Of a DNA stretch of 64,000 nt, positions 35,299 to 48,600 are shown piece by piece. Each line of letters opens with the position of its first letter. Within the stretch, counting starts at the first letter, position 1. The position numbers were made by a program, and so were the translations under genes. The notes below the pieces were generated by a model. It was not told the DNA's origin, did no database searches, and saw nothing but the letters and a program-made list of their open reading frames with translations. This DNA is from Chamaecyparis obtusa (lineage: Eukaryota; Streptophyta; Pinopsida; Cupressales; Cupressaceae), in contig BSBK01002083.1 in the NCBI GenBank assembly GCA_027943335.1, positions 859,501-923,500 of the forward strand. The letters are read 5' to 3'.

Positions 35299-38200
35299 TT
35301 AGTGACCGATAGATAGGGGAGGGACCCCAAGTCTAGTCCTCAAATATTCAAATGTGTCCTTCGGTAGAGGCTTTGTAAAGATATCTGCAAGTTATTCTTT
35401 GGATGTAACAAATTCTAACTTCACTTGCTTCTCTTGCACTTGTTCTCTTAAGTAATGATACTTAATTGAAATATGCTTTGTCTTAGAGTGCATCACTAGA
35501 TTCTTTGAAATATTAAGAGCACTTATGTTGTCACAGTATATAATCACTGGGTCAGTGATTACCTCATTCATTCCTTCTAACACTTGCCTTATATATGCAA
35601 TGTTTGAGCAATTAGTAGTAGCAGCAACATAATCTGCTTCAACTGTAGACTAAGAAATACAAGCCTACTTTTTACTTGTCTAGGTTACAAGTCTTTCACC
35701 AAAGAAAAATGCTCCTCTGGTGGTGCCTTTTCTGTCATCCACATTTCCAGCCCAATCAGCATCAGTATAAACCTTCAACTCAAACTTACCTTCCTTAGGA
35801 TACCATAATCCATAATCCTCTATCTTTTTCAAGTATCTTAAGATCCTTTTAGTAGCAATCATGTGTAATTCTCTAGGATTAGCATAATATCTAGCAACAA
35901 TTCCCACAACATGTGCTATATCTGGTCTACTATGAACTACATACATTAGTTTACCAATCATGGATCGGTAAAGTGTCTGGTTTACCTTTGTAGTTTCATC
36001 TTCCTTTGTCAATTTACTTCCAGTAGCCATCAGTGTTCCCACAGGTTTAGCATCTTCAATGCCAAATGTCTTCAAGACTTTCTTTATGTACTTGGACTGT
36101 GTGATGAATATCCCATCACTCTACTGAATCACTTGTAATCCTAGAAATAATTTAATCTCTCCGAACATAGACATTTCAAACTCATTCCTCATGTCATCAA
36201 CAAAACATTTGCATACATGATCTTGACCTCCAAAAATAATGTCATCAACAAACATTTCAGAAATAATAATAGTGTCATCAATATCACCTTTCATGTATAA
36301 ATTGTTGTTCTCACTGGTTCTTACAAATCCAATACTTAACAAGTAAGTATGCAGCCTTTCATACCATGCTGTTGGTGCTTGCTTCAAACCATATAAAGCT
36401 TTGTGTAATCTACATACCATGTTTCTATTGTCTGGATCAATGAATCTTTCAGGTTGTTCTATGTAGACCTCTTCTTCAAGTATACCATTCAGAAATGCTA
36501 ACTTCACATCCATTTGATAAACCTTAAATTTCTTGTGTGCAACTTATGCAAGTAGCATTCTAACTCCTTCCAATCTAGCAACAGGTGCAAATGTCTCACC
36601 ATAGTCAATGCCTTCTTCTTGTGTATATCCCTTGCATACCAATCTTGCTTTATTTCTTGTCACTTCACCATTTTCATTTAGTTTTTTCCTGAATATCCAT
36701 TTAGTACTGATAACATTCTTCTCCTTTGGATGGGGTACTAAGCTCCAAGTTTTGTTTTTCTCTATTTTCTCTATTTCCTATTTCATTGCATTAACCCATT
36801 CTTCATTCTCTAATGCAACTTTCACATTTTTTGGTTCAAATTCACAAACTAGACATGTACCTTGTCTTGCTTTGCTTCTTGTCTGCATGCCAGCTTGTCT
36901 GTCTCCAATAATTTGTGTCTCGGGATGATGTCTTCTAACAAAACTATCCAGTACTCAATTTCTTCTTTCTTTTTCATCATGTTTAGGTTCATGTGCTTTC
37001 TTGGTAGCACCATCTTGTTCATTGGTTTCCCTTTCCTGTCCCTCGGGGTTATTTTCCTGTGGACCAGTTATCATAGGTTGTGACTTCGGTAGATAGTCAC
37101 GAAGTTCAATGTAATTGAATCTACCATAGTCTTTCGGTTCCTTTCTTTCCTTTGTGTGCTTGTCATCAAACTCATCAACATGGACATTAATACTTTCAAT
37201 TATCTTATTTGTAACCTTATTCAGACATTTGTATGCTTTACTCTTAGTAGAATATCCCAAGAATATTCCTTCATCACCTTTAGAATCAAAAAAACCATTT
37301 CTCTCATCTTTCAAAATAAAACATTTGCTTCCAAAAATTTTGAAATAACTTATAGTAGGTTTGTGTCCAAACCATAGCTCATAAGGTGTCTGGTTGGTGT
37401 CCTTCTTCAGTTGTACTCGGTTAAGCACATATACAGCTGTGCTGACAGCTTCCCTCCAGTATGTCTGAGAAATATTCTTTTGCAACATTAGTGTCCTTGC
37501 ACAGTCAATGATTGACCTATTCCTTCTTTTAGAAATCCCATTCTGCTGAGGTGTCCTCATTGCAGAGACCTATCTCTTAATACCATGCTGATTACAAAAA
37601 TTAGTAAATTCATCAGAGATAAATTCACCTCCTCTATCAAATCTTAAGCATTTTAATTCTTTTCCAGTCTCTTTTTCTACCTTTGCCTTGTACCACTTAA
37701 ACATCTTAAATGCTTCAGATTTCTCTTTCAAGAACATAACAGTCATCAGTCTAGTATAGTCATCAACAAAAAGAATAAAATATCTATCACCATAATAGCT
37801 CTGAGTTCTCATAGGACCACATAGGTCGGTATGAACCAACTCAAGTATCTTCTTTGTTGAGTAGTCTTTGCTCTTAAAACTAGACTTAGTCATCTTACCT
37901 TTCTGACATTCATGACACATAGCATGATCTAGTTTTGACAAGTTAGGCAACCCTCTAACTCTTTTCCTCTTACTAATCTTGATCATGTTATCAAAGTTCA
38001 CATGGCATAACCTCTTATGCCACAACCATGAATCTTCATCCTTCATTAATAAATAAGAAGACTAATCAATATCAAGATAAAATAGATTACCTCTGGATTT
38101 TGTACCGGTTCAAACAATTCTTCCTCCATCATCATAGATTCTTACCTTTCTTCTCTCAAAAGTAAGTCGGTGGCCTAAGTTATTCAGTTGTGCCACACTT

Positions 38201-39489
38201 AACAAATTATAGTTCAGTCCATCTACCCAATATACATTTTCACATTTTATTCTATCATTAATCATCAGTGAACCTTTACCTCTTACCATACAAGGTGCAT
38301 CATTTCCCATTCTAATAGATCCTCCAACATATTCATCAAGTAGATCAAATTTCTCTATATCACCAGTCATGTGATGTGTATAGCCACTATCTGTGATCCA
38401 TGTATCATTTCTGCTTACTTTAGAGATCAGTGATGTTTCTTCATGTTTCTCTTCTTCCTCTAAATCATCTTTCATAGCAACAAATACTACTTCTACATCA
38501 TCATCAGTGTCAGATTCAGATTTGAATTCTTTGGCTATGTGACATACCTTTTTCCCTTTGTCATAGCTATCTCAGTTATCTCTGTTGTTGTGTCGATAGC
38601 CTCTGTTGACTCTTCTCCCATAGCTTCCTTCGGAACGGTCTTTGGATCTATCATCATCTTTCTTATTTGGACATCTAGTAGCAATGTGGCCAACTTCTTT
38701 ACAATTAAAACATGCTAAAGGTAGCTTGCCTCTATACCTTCCTTTACCTTTGGGCAATCTTCTGGCCATAAGAGCTTCAAGCTCATCAAGTTCATCATCG
38801 GTATTACTATCACTATCATTATTCTTATTATTCCTGATACTAGACTTACCAATCTTCAAAGAAGACATGAAAGTGGATTCAATAGAAGGTACAACACTAT
38901 TGTCAAAGTTATTCAATTCAAAGGTTGTAAGCTTACCGATTAGTGTGTCAAGTGTAAGATTTGATTTAGCTCTTGTTTCATGTATTACAGAGATCCTAAT
39001 CGCATAAACTGGTAGCAAAGTTCTGAGAATCTTGCTTATCACTGTTTCATCCTCAATAACTCCATCTAATGCTCTAATAGCATGTACTACCTCTTTTATT
39101 CTATTTGTATATTGCACAATGTTCTCACCTTCTTTCATCTTCATATTATCAAAATGACCTCTTAGGCTTTCTGCTTTGGCTCTCTTAACATTCAAATCTC
39201 CACTGTATATTAGATTTAGTTTATCCCACATGGCTTTGGCAATAGTGCATCCCTTAATGTATTCAAATTTGGCATTGGTATAGGCAGTAGCAAGTTCCAT
39301 CATAGTGATATTGTGTTCATGCTTGTCCTTCAGTTGATCAAGTGTCAGGGGACCTGGTGTCAGTTCAATGTAGCCATTCTTCATCAGTTCTAGTGTTGAG
39401 TTCCCAATTCCAGATATGTGCAATATCATCCGGCTTTGCCATACTGTGAAGTTATCTTTGTTTAGCTTTGGCACTTCCCTCTTATACAT
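35299..39489 (-). pseudogene. gag-pol: Copia gag-pol polyprotein (copia A)
   Basis: A single frame of 1,397 codons from the ATG at 39487-39489 to TAA 35299-35301, with no frameshift. Order: gag with zinc knuckle CFNCKEVGHIATRC (38671-38712); protease WITDSGYTHHMTG, active DSG kept; integrase with an HHCC domain (38,046-37,900), HTDLCGP and RFDRGGEF; RT with [10 protein letters not shown] and FVDDIIFGG, catalytic Asp pair kept; and RNase H (VYTDADWAG, IIYCDN, ADIFTKPLPKDT). The third integrase catalytic residue is lost: NGISKRRNR has Lys (37528-37530) where family members have Glu. In-frame stops: TGA 38572, TGA 38110, TAG 38062, TAG 37570, TGA 36955, TAG 36778, TAA 36544, TAG 36121, TAG 35680, TAG 35665, TAG 35650, TAA 35392. 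Domain order PR-IN-RT-RH is diagnostic of Ty1/copia. Confidence 0.95.
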
Positions 39490-39540
39490 CTTGAGACCTT
39501 TGTGCTAGAGTCCTTAAAACTCTGTTCTAAGCAACCACAA

Positions 39541-39551
39541 CTCTAATACCA
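39541..39551 (-). other. Primer-binding site of copia A
   Basis: Minus-strand TGGTATTAGAG, one change from the initiator-Met complement, 2 nt inside the 5' LTR. Confidence 0.88.
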
Positions 39552-39553
39552 AT

Positions 39554-41016
39554 TGTTAGAATAACTGAGAGAGAGGTGAATCAATTATCCAGTGTCCCAA
39601 TACAAAATGTATAATCCAAAACAAATTCTTCAACTTCTTCTACTCGATAAACATAAAATACTTTCACTATCTTTGTTTTTACCAATTGTCAGTCTAAACT
39701 TTATAGTAGTTACCGATCAAATCTAACATGTAATATGCAAAGTATGATAACAAAAAAATATCACAATAAACACATAACATAAGAGATTTATCATGGAAAC
39801 CCTGTGAAGGGAAAAACCACCTGGGACCGGCAACCCAAAATTGTTCACTCTTATGGAGTGAGGTCAGTGAAGACCCAACCCTATTAAAGGTTTACAAACA
39901 CACTGTTAGGTGTGACCTTTTTAGAGGATTTTAGACCAGACTCTAGGGTTAACAAGATAACAATGTTCACTCTATGAATGAAACATCAAAAGACTTTCTT
40001 AGTCCACTTGGTTAAGAGATTTGACTGTGTACAATGATTAAATATGTAACAGTAGATGATCTACCTTGAAACAACTTCAATTGCAATTTATAGATCAATG
40101 TTCAGCTCATTCAGATCTTTATGATCAATATACCACTTCAGATTCAATACTATATCAACTTACTGTCTGTCGGTAATTACTCATTGTTAGCTCGGTAATT
40201 GTTCTGTAGCTCAGTTCTCATTAACCAGTATGATCAGAATGCATGAAAACTTGTTCACGTGATAATTTTGTAGTATCTTCTTCTTTCGGCATCTTTCAAC
40301 AATGAAACCAATGTCTCTTATATAGATGAGTAAATCATTTTCTTTTCCTCCATCAGATTTTTACACTTAATCATATTCATAGATTTTTTCGCTTTAAGCT
40401 TCCTCCGCTGATGTGTCAATAACACATTTCAATCTACTCCATTAGATCTTCCTTGAATTATGTTAGCCGTCAATCTTCATAACAAACCTTATCTATTACC
40501 TTGATTTCATACACTTTCCAGCTCATCACTTTATCGGCTAAACTAATCATTTAATTCCTTTCTATTCAAATCGGTTAACAAAGAAATGCTTCGGTGAACA
40601 CAAGCTTAGTTAACACTACACTTAGTATACACTACACTCCATCGGTGTATACTAGAATGCTTCATTTACCGACAACACTGCTTTGTGTCTTTCAGCTCTA
40701 TTCTTCATCATAGATGAATGCAACATAATAAAGTTGATATCATCAAGTCATAGACTCATCAACAAGTTACTCAGTGTATTCCTTATCCTCATCTGACATA
40801 TACATCTTCCTCATATAGATATTTATGTTCTTCATCTCTTTCACCTTTCTTCAGATGTGTCGGTATAGTAACTTACAAGATAAGTAATGTCAAGCTAGTT
40901 GACATCAATGATAACATAATACTGATTTAATCATCTTGCATATCTAATCAGCAACTTCTCAGTAATCTTAAATTATAGATTCTCCATTCAGGTTCTAAAT
41001 CAGTTTTAGTTCATCA
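39554..41016 (-). repeat. 5' LTR of copia A
   Basis: 1463 bp. Minus-strand TATATAAG at 40317-40324 is the likely promoter TATA box, conserved in the other LTR and in the solo LTR at 52211-53696. Confidence 0.93.
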
Positions 41017-41825
41017 AGATGTTGTCAGCTAACTCTATGCCCAATGGAGTTCAAAGGTTACTAGTTTCCCTATGTCTAGAAGGAAAACATTCAGCAGATA
41101 TTGCCAAAAATGGTACCAAAATTTCATTACTATTGCAATTTTTCTACAAAAGGTGCATTTACTATAATTGACCTTGTTCATTGATATTTAGAAATCAAAA
41201 GCAAATTGCATTTTGAAGGAAAAGAAGCATTTCATTTGTATTAAACATGGATATTACATTTTTGCTTGTACATTTGAAGTATTAAATACATCATGAATTG
41301 AATATGAAACAAATTTATCACACAAGCCATAAGGATAGCATACTATCTTTCATTTATATTCAAAACATGAGAAAGGTAGAATATGTAAAGAGATAAGGTC
41401 AAAGGTAACCATTCATTTCCTTTTTCTTTGACTGGTCATGTGTGCTTTGATGTTGCTTCCCTTTCTATTCCTGGTTCTCCAAGCCTCTGAAAAACTTCCT
41501 AAGACCTCTCTATAAGAGAGAAAAGATGGGGTTAGATCTAGTGGATCCAAGCAATGACTGATTGCCCATGAGTAACTACCACTACACATATGCTATCCAT
41601 TGCTTCCTTGAGTCCACATAAAAGATAAAAGGCTATACCCATTGTCTCCTAAGGTATTTTTTATTGATAACAATTTTGTTCCATGTTCAACTGCAGGTGT
41701 TTTAGTTTGACAAGAGGAGTTAAATATGGCTCCCACGAGGGTTGATCCCAGCTTGTTAGAATCAAATAAGAAAAATCTATCTCTAATCAACCATTTAAAA
41801 TCCTATTTCCAACAATCCCCCTAAC
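41017..41825. other. Noncoding junction between gypsy A and gypsy D
   Basis: No gene. It probably holds the end of gypsy A and the leader of gypsy D. A Met-type or other primer site was not recognisable. CCCCCTAAC directly precedes the gypsy D start codon. Confidence 0.4.
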
Positions 41826-44325
41826 ATGATTCATGCTTCTTCCAAAATTCCCTCTATTTCAAACAATATTCCTAATATTTCCAATGTTTCTCCTCCTATC
41901 ATTTCTTCCACTAAATCTACCATTAATATCTTATCTCAAACTATGTGTTCTTTGCAATAACACCTTGCTTCTTTGACTCATTCCAATTTCAATATCCCTA
42001 CATGTGATACTTCTAGTCCTTTTTCCATAGATATTATTCAAGTTGTTATACCAAAAATAATTGAGATTCCTCATCTTGAGACTTATAATGGTAAGGGTGA
42101 TCTTGTGACTCATGTTAAGACTTTCTAAACCTTGTGTAGTGATTTTTCTCATGACTATAGGTTCATAACAAAGTTATTAACTAGGACCTTTCAAGATAAG
42201 GTTTTTCATTGGTATTGTTCTTTTCCTCCTTATTCCATTGATTCCTTTCACAAGCTTTCTAATGCTTTTATTCAATAATTTCACAACAACATTGGTCCTC
42301 AAATTTATTTGACTGATTTGATGTATTGTAAACAAGGTATTAAAGAAAAAAATAGTGACTTTATTGGTAGTTTTAAGCATTTTCATGCTCATTTTTTTAT
42401 CATGTGCCTAATGTTGATATACAATGCATTTTGTTTCTAATTTACAATAGGAGATTAGAGATAATATTATCTTTACTAAATTTCCTTCCTTTAGAGATAG
42501 GACTTCAAGTGAGTCAATTTGAGAGAAAAAAGTCTAATGGCTCCTATTCTCATTGATAAGATTGATGCCACATCCAATTTCAAGAAGTTTCATAAACCTA
42601 ACAACTACATCAAAATCAAAAAAGCATCCAACATAGTTAATGAAAAAGTGGAAGTAGCATCTAAAGGTTCGACTCCTTTGTCCTCTATTTTTAGACCATC
42701 TTATATTTTTACTCCACTTTCTTAGTCTTTGTATAATGTAATGATGAATTAAATGAATGAAAACATGATTAAACTTCCTCCTATCAAACCAATCGACCCA
42801 TCCAAACCTCCATCTATATTCTTTGACCCCAAATCTTTTTGTCAATTCTATTGTCAACCTAGTCATGATACCGAAAAATGTTATTCCTTGAAAAATGAGG
42901 CTCAAGACCTTATTGATTCCATTGTTATATATGTATATATTTATATTAATTATGGAAACAATTCAGTTGCACATCCTAATCAAAATTTGCAAATTTATAC
43001 TAATTTTTTCCCTCTTATTCAACCAACACTATTGAGCAATCTTCTTATCCCAGGGACATTGATTATGATGAGAAATTTGATGAAGCCACCCATATTGTCA
43101 ATCAAATTTAACATCTTCAACCTCAACTTAAACCTCAACCTCAACCTAAGCCTCAACCTAAACCTAAACCTTCACCTCAACCTTGCATTACCTTTGATCT
43201 TGTTGAAACAATTAAGGCACCTAATGGTCCCCTTTACATTGTTGATGGGGTTGATGGTATTCCTTACCATGGTACCCTTGTTGATCCTACTTGCATGGTG
43301 AATATGATAAATTAAGATCATCTTTTTATTAAGAAATTACAAAAGGATTTCTACAATAAATCTGATGTTTTGATTCAAACTTTTAATGGTTTCCTTTATC
43401 CTTCCCATGGTTCCATTGCCTTTCTTATGGAAGTTGGTGGTAAAAATTTGGATACTACTTTCATTGTCATTCCTACTTCTAACCAGTTTCAAGTTAAGCA
43501 TGATCTTCCTTAGCTTACCTCCATGAGTGGCATAGCTTATCCTATTCATAAATGTCTTAAATTTCCTCATAATGGAGAGATCATGACTTCTAACCATAGT
43601 CTTTATCATCCTGTTGTACCTCAAGACTCCGTTGACCTTGATTTCTTTTGGGCCTTTTATTCCTCAACCCACTAAGGTCCATCCTTGTTATCTTTTTTGT
43701 TCATACCAAGCTTATAAGATTCAAAATATTTGTGAACTTAGTAAACCTAAGGATGATCCTAGTCGTAGCCTTCTTCCTACACCACTTATTCCTCCTTATG
43801 CTTTTTTCTACCTCCTATTGCCTATACACATCCTCCTCCTAGAATATCTCAACCTAGTATGTTTCCTTCAATTCTTCCTTCAAAAGAAGAAAAGGACCTG
43901 ATGTTGATTGATCCTACCCCAACCCAAATATCTAGTAAAACCAAATGTAATCATCATACTCATTATTATCATTGCAAGCATCATACTAGAGCCTGTGCGC
44001 ATGCTTCCCAAAACATTTCTTCACCTCATACTCCACTTTCCTTTGACCAACCCATTCTTGAGCCTATGGAGGAAGTGAATTTGGAAAATGTTAAAAAGAG
44101 TAAACATGAAAATGTTATTCATATCTTGGATTTTATTACAATTTATCTTAATGAAGAAGATACTCTTGATGATCATGTTCATGATACTAACAATGATATG
44201 CATGCTAGTGATTCTGATGATATGTATGATACTATTGATATTGATAATGATTTAACATCTATGCTTTCATAACAAATATCTATCACTCCTAATAATAGAT
44301 AGAGTGACTTATCTTCATAGCATGG
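41826..44325 (+). pseudogene. gag-pro: Ty3/gypsy gag-protease (gypsy D), 5' part
   Basis: ATG at 41826. Gag core: LETYNGKGDLVTHVKTF, then DKVFHWYCSFPPYSIDSF and the following helical stretch. A C-x3-C-x3-H-x4-C finger (FCQFYCQPSHDTEKC, 42840-42881) closes gag. A Pro/Lys/Gln-rich linker made of a 6-bp repeat follows (43,120-43,182), then a protease-like region (YHGTLVDPTCMVNM, about 43,260). There the usual Asp-Gly/Ser-Gly signature reads DPTC, so the active site appears lost. An acidic tail runs to 44,325, where copia B is inserted. Several frameshifts and stops break it. The frame continues correctly on the far side of the insertion (51289-51391), then stops. No RT or integrase follows, so gypsy D may be a gag-protease-only derivative or may be truncated. 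Confidence 0.75.
43120..43182 (+). repeat. 6-bp tandem repeat in gag-protease linker
   Basis: Variants of CCTCAA and CCTAAA, coding for alternating Pro-Gln/Pro-Lys in the gag frame. Prone to slippage; adjacent frameshifts may come from this. Confidence 0.85.
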
Positions 44326-45547
44326 TGTTAGGAATGAATGCTGAAGCCTTTGGTAGTCATTCTGTAGTAGTGGTTGTTGCATTCATGACTATGATTGTCA
44401 TTGATGTCAACACAATGATATTCTGGAGTTTAGCAGAAAAGCAGGCAAAGTTTTGTTTTGCACACATGTTATATTGTAGATTGAGTTATGCACAATTTAT
44501 GGTATGTTCTTTGGTGTGTTATTAGCCTATGGTTAAGAGCGCAAAAATAAATCCATTTATTCATGAAAGTTATAAGCATTTTGGTGGAAGTAGTATTCTG
44601 GCAATATTCCTGTGTAGCGATTTTTGGTAATTGGAGGATATCTCCTAACCAGGATGGAATCTAATTCTGCATACTTAAATGGAAGTTTGAGACTCATTGG
44701 TGGTGACATGGTTCACAATGCAAACTTTGAGGTCACACGATTGGAAAGTTATTGTATCTGGAAGCTGATAGTTTTTATGTAATTTTGATGTAGCGTGTTA
44801 AAATTATTATTTTGTATTTGCATGCCAACTCATTTGTAATTATTTGAGTGTGGTATAAAGGAAGGAATGTTTTCCTTGTTATGAGAGGATTTTAATAGTT
44901 GTGATATAAATTTGTAAAATTTGTGATGCGAATGTATGCATGAAGTGAAGAAAAGAGCTAATTCAGTGATGAAGACTTGAGAAGTACAGAGATCTGAATT
45001 TGTGATCTTGTGTAGCAGAGAGTATGGTTTTGGCATAGTTTGAAGGAGGTAACATATTTCATATTATTTTTTTGAATAATCCTAAGATCTATTGGATAGT
45101 GAGTTCAGAGATCTTGCCTTGAAGTTGTTTGGGCAGTGGGGCCTTATGTCTTCCATAACTCCTAATAGGGTTAGAATCTTTTAACAGGGATTCAAAATCT
45201 CCTAACAGAGATTCATATGTACTAAATTTATTTCATAAGACTCCTAACATGGTCCATCCTCTAACAAGGAACTTTCATATTATTGCATCATTTTGTGGGC
45301 ATCATTCCCACCAGGGTTTACTCTTTGATCAAGAGGTTCCCTAGTTAACATATCTTGTGTTATTGTGTCATTGTGTATGATTATCTTTCTATGGTTGGTT
45401 ACTACATTAATTATATGGCTTAAAGCTGTTGAAGTTGATATTGAAGTTAATGTTGATAAATGGTTTAATTATCAGATAACTGATTCACCGCCCCCCCCCC
45501 CCCCCCCCCCCCCTCTCAATTATCTTGGTGGTCTTTACTTTCTAACA
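44326..45547 (+). repeat. 5' LTR of copia B with a 23-C tract
   Basis: 1222 bp. TATAAAG at 44854-44860 is the likely TATA box. An uninterrupted run of 23 C lies at 45491-45513; the matching run in the 3' LTR is 12 C (51238-51249). Confidence 0.94.
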
Positions 45548-45549
45548 AT

Positions 45550-45561
45550 TGGTATCAGAGC
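45550..45561 (+). other. Primer-binding site (initiator tRNA-Met) of copia B
   Basis: TGGTATCAGAGC, exact complement of the plant initiator tRNA-Met 3' end, 2 nt after the 5' LTR. Confidence 0.95.
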
Positions 45562-45602
45562 AGCAGGTCCTTGAAGAAAATTTTAACAACTTAAGGAGAT
45601 CT

Positions 45603-48600
45603 ATGGTGAATTTTAGGAAAGAAAGCCCTAAGTTTGATGGAGTAAATTTTGACAGCTGGAAAGAAAAGATGAAGACACATCTCTTGTGTTTAGGACTAGG
45701 TTATTGGTTGATTACAAAGAATGAAAGGACTATAATTGAAGAAGACAATCTTGAAACAAGTTCTAAAGATGAGGTAGATCTATTTATGTGTAACATACTT
45801 GCAAGAGAAGCACTTTTATCAGCACTTCCAGAGAATGAATACAGTTAGGTAAAAGGTTTAACTAAATCTCATGATATTTGGAAAGCTTTACATTCTACTT
45901 TTGAAGGTGATGAACATGCAAAGAAAGCTAGGTTACATAATTGGATTTGTGCATTTGAAGACATAAGAATGATGGAAGATGAATCTATTAGAAGTTATAT
46001 TGGTAGGATGTCAGAAATTGTTGCAGGAATAAAGTCTTGTGGAGGTGAAAAGACAGAGAATGAAGTAATATGGAAGATTTTGAGAACATTGACACTGATA
46101 TTTAGGTAGACTACACAAATGATTGAACAAGCTTTTCAAGAGAGACTCTTCTTGGAAGATTGGAAGTAGCAGAGATGAATTTGAGATTATTAGGAGAACT
46201 ACCTAGAGTGGAGACAGCATTCAGTGCTCTTAGCATCATACCTACTTTGTCTAGAAGTACAAGTGTGAATGGAGACTATGCCAGTAGTAGCAGATCCAAA
46301 TCTGATGAAGATAAGAAGATTGAAGAAGGTATTTCCTTTCTTGTGAAAAGAGAACCAGATGGTAAGAAAATCTTTAAATGTTGGACATGTCAAGAATATG
46401 GTCATTTTGCATCTAAGTGTCCTAAGAGAGTTAAGAAGTATAGAAATAATTTTAAGCCTAGAAGATCTAAAGAATGTTATTATGCAAATGATGAAGAAAT
46501 TGAAGTAGGAATTGAAAGAAATTTGAGTGACAGTGATAATGATAACTTTGATGACATAGGATTTGTAGCAATTAAGGAAGAAAATTATGAATCTGATATT
46601 AAAGAAGAAAAATCCTTAGTTTCCCAAGTTGAAAAGAAAGCTAATTGGATTATAGATAGTTGTTGTTCACATCATATGACTGGTGATAAAGGAAAATTCA
46701 TAAAGTTTAACAATTATGATGGAGGAGTTGTTAGAGTTGGTAACAATGCACCTTGTTTGATTAAAGGTATAGGATCTATTACTCTTGATGGAAAGACTAA
46801 TACTGATGATGTTTACTTTGTTGATGGATTGAAACATAATCTTTTGAGTGTTGGACAGTTAGTGGATAAAGGATATCAAGTTTGGTTTACTGAGAAAACT
46901 TGTGTGATTAAGGATGAAGATGGAAATCCAATTGGAACTGGATCTAGAACCAGAGGTAATGTATTTTAGTTGAACCCTACTGAGATGACATGCTTGATGA
47001 CTATGATTGATGATAGTTGGTTATGGCATAGAAGGTTTTGTTATATAAACTTTGATAATATTGTGAAAGTAAGTTCTACACTTGTAGTAAGAGATTTACC
47101 TAAGATTATGAAGCCTAATAACATAATTTGCAAGGAATGTGTGATGGCTAAGTAGAAAAGGAGTTCATTTCCTAGCAAGAAGTTCACATCTATAGAAAAG
47201 TTGGAGATTGTTCATACAGACTCGAGCGGTCCTACTAGGACTAGAGGATTCTATGGAGAAAGGTATTTTATGATTCTTGTTGATGATTTTACAAGAATGA
47301 TGTGGATTGCATTTTTGAAAGAAAAATCTGAAGCATTTGATAAGTTTAAGGTCATGAAGAATAAAGTTGAGAATGAATCAGGAATGAGGATTAAATGTTT
47401 GAGATCTGATAGAGGTGGAGAATTTACATCTAAAGAGTTTAACACCTTTTGTGAAGTAAATGGTATTAAGAGATAGTTATCAGCCCCTAGAACACCTAAA
47501 CAAAATGGTATTGCAGAAAGAAGGAACAGATCAGTGACTGAAGTAGCTAGAGCTATGTTATTTGAAGGTGATTTGGCAAAGACATTTTGGAGAGAAGCAG
47601 TGAATACAACAGTATATACAATGAACAAAGTACAAATCAGAGCAGACACAGACAAGACACCTTATGAATTCTAGTTTGGACATGCACCCCCAGTTAAGTA
47701 TTTTAGAATTTTTGGAAGCAAATGTTATATTAAGAGAGATGATGATATAGGAAATTTTGATCCTAGAAGTGATGAAGGAATTTTTCTTGGATATTCTTTG
47801 AAAATCAAAGCATATAGATGTTACAATAAGAGAACTAACACTATTGTTGAAAGTGCAAATGTAAAAGTTGATGAGAAGTTTAAAATTCAAGAAAGAATGC
47901 TTGATTATGAATCTGATGAAGGAACTAACCCTCAGCCTAACATTGAAACTACTGAACAATTTTTTGAGACTGACAGTGAATTGTTGAATGAAAGTCATGT
48001 TGAAGAAAATAGAGAAGAATCTACAGTTGAAGAAAGATCAGTAACTATGACACCTAACAGGTATATATCAAGACATCATCCTGTTGAGCAAGATATTGGA
48101 AGTTTGGAAAGAGGAGTTATGACTAGAAAGAAGGTACATTTATGTTTGATTTCTCAAATTGAACCTAAGTCTACTAATGAAGCTTGTGAAGATGAACATT
48201 AGATTAAAGCTATGAAAGAAGAATTGGATCAGATTGAAAAGAACAAGACATGGGAATTGGTCCCTAGACCTAAAGACAAAAATGTGATTGGAACTAAATG
48301 GGTATTCAGGAACAAGATGAATGAACAAGGAGAAGTAATTAGAAATAAAGAAAGATTGGTATGTAAGGGATACTCACAGCAAGAAGGAATTGACTATGAA
48401 GAGACTTTTGCCCCTGTGGCAAGACTTGAAGCAGTAAGAATATTTTTGGCTTATGCAGCATTTAAAAAATTCAAAGTGTATCAGATGGATGTGAAGTCAG
48501 CATTTTTGAATGGTGAATTAGAAGAAGAAGTCTACATTGAGTAGCCTGAAGGTTTTCCTTTGACTCAAGAAGGAGACATGGTATGTAAACTAAAGAAAGC

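Larger units (their letters stand above)
33358..41016 (-). mobile_element. Complete Ty1/copia retrotransposon (copia A), 7.66 kb, TSD AGATG
   Basis: LTRs 33358-34841 and 39554-41016 (TGTTAGAATAACT...TTCATCA) with exact duplications AGATG at 33353-33357 and 41017-41021. Minus-strand order: 5' LTR, Met primer site, gag-pol frame, purine tract, 3' LTR. The gag-pol frame has 12 in-frame stops but no frameshift. LTRs are about 95% identical by eye. It inserted into sequence downstream of gypsy A integrase. Confidence 0.96.

Noticed and set aside
38642..39007. Plus-strand 121-codon Ser-rich frame
   Set aside because: Antisense shadow of copia A gag.
42753..43301. Asn-Leu repeat protein segment on the plus strand
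   Set aside because: Out-of-frame reading of the CCTCAA/CCTAAA repeat; the gag frame reads it as Pro-Gln/Pro-Lys. The first part of this frame, with the zinc finger, is genuine gag.
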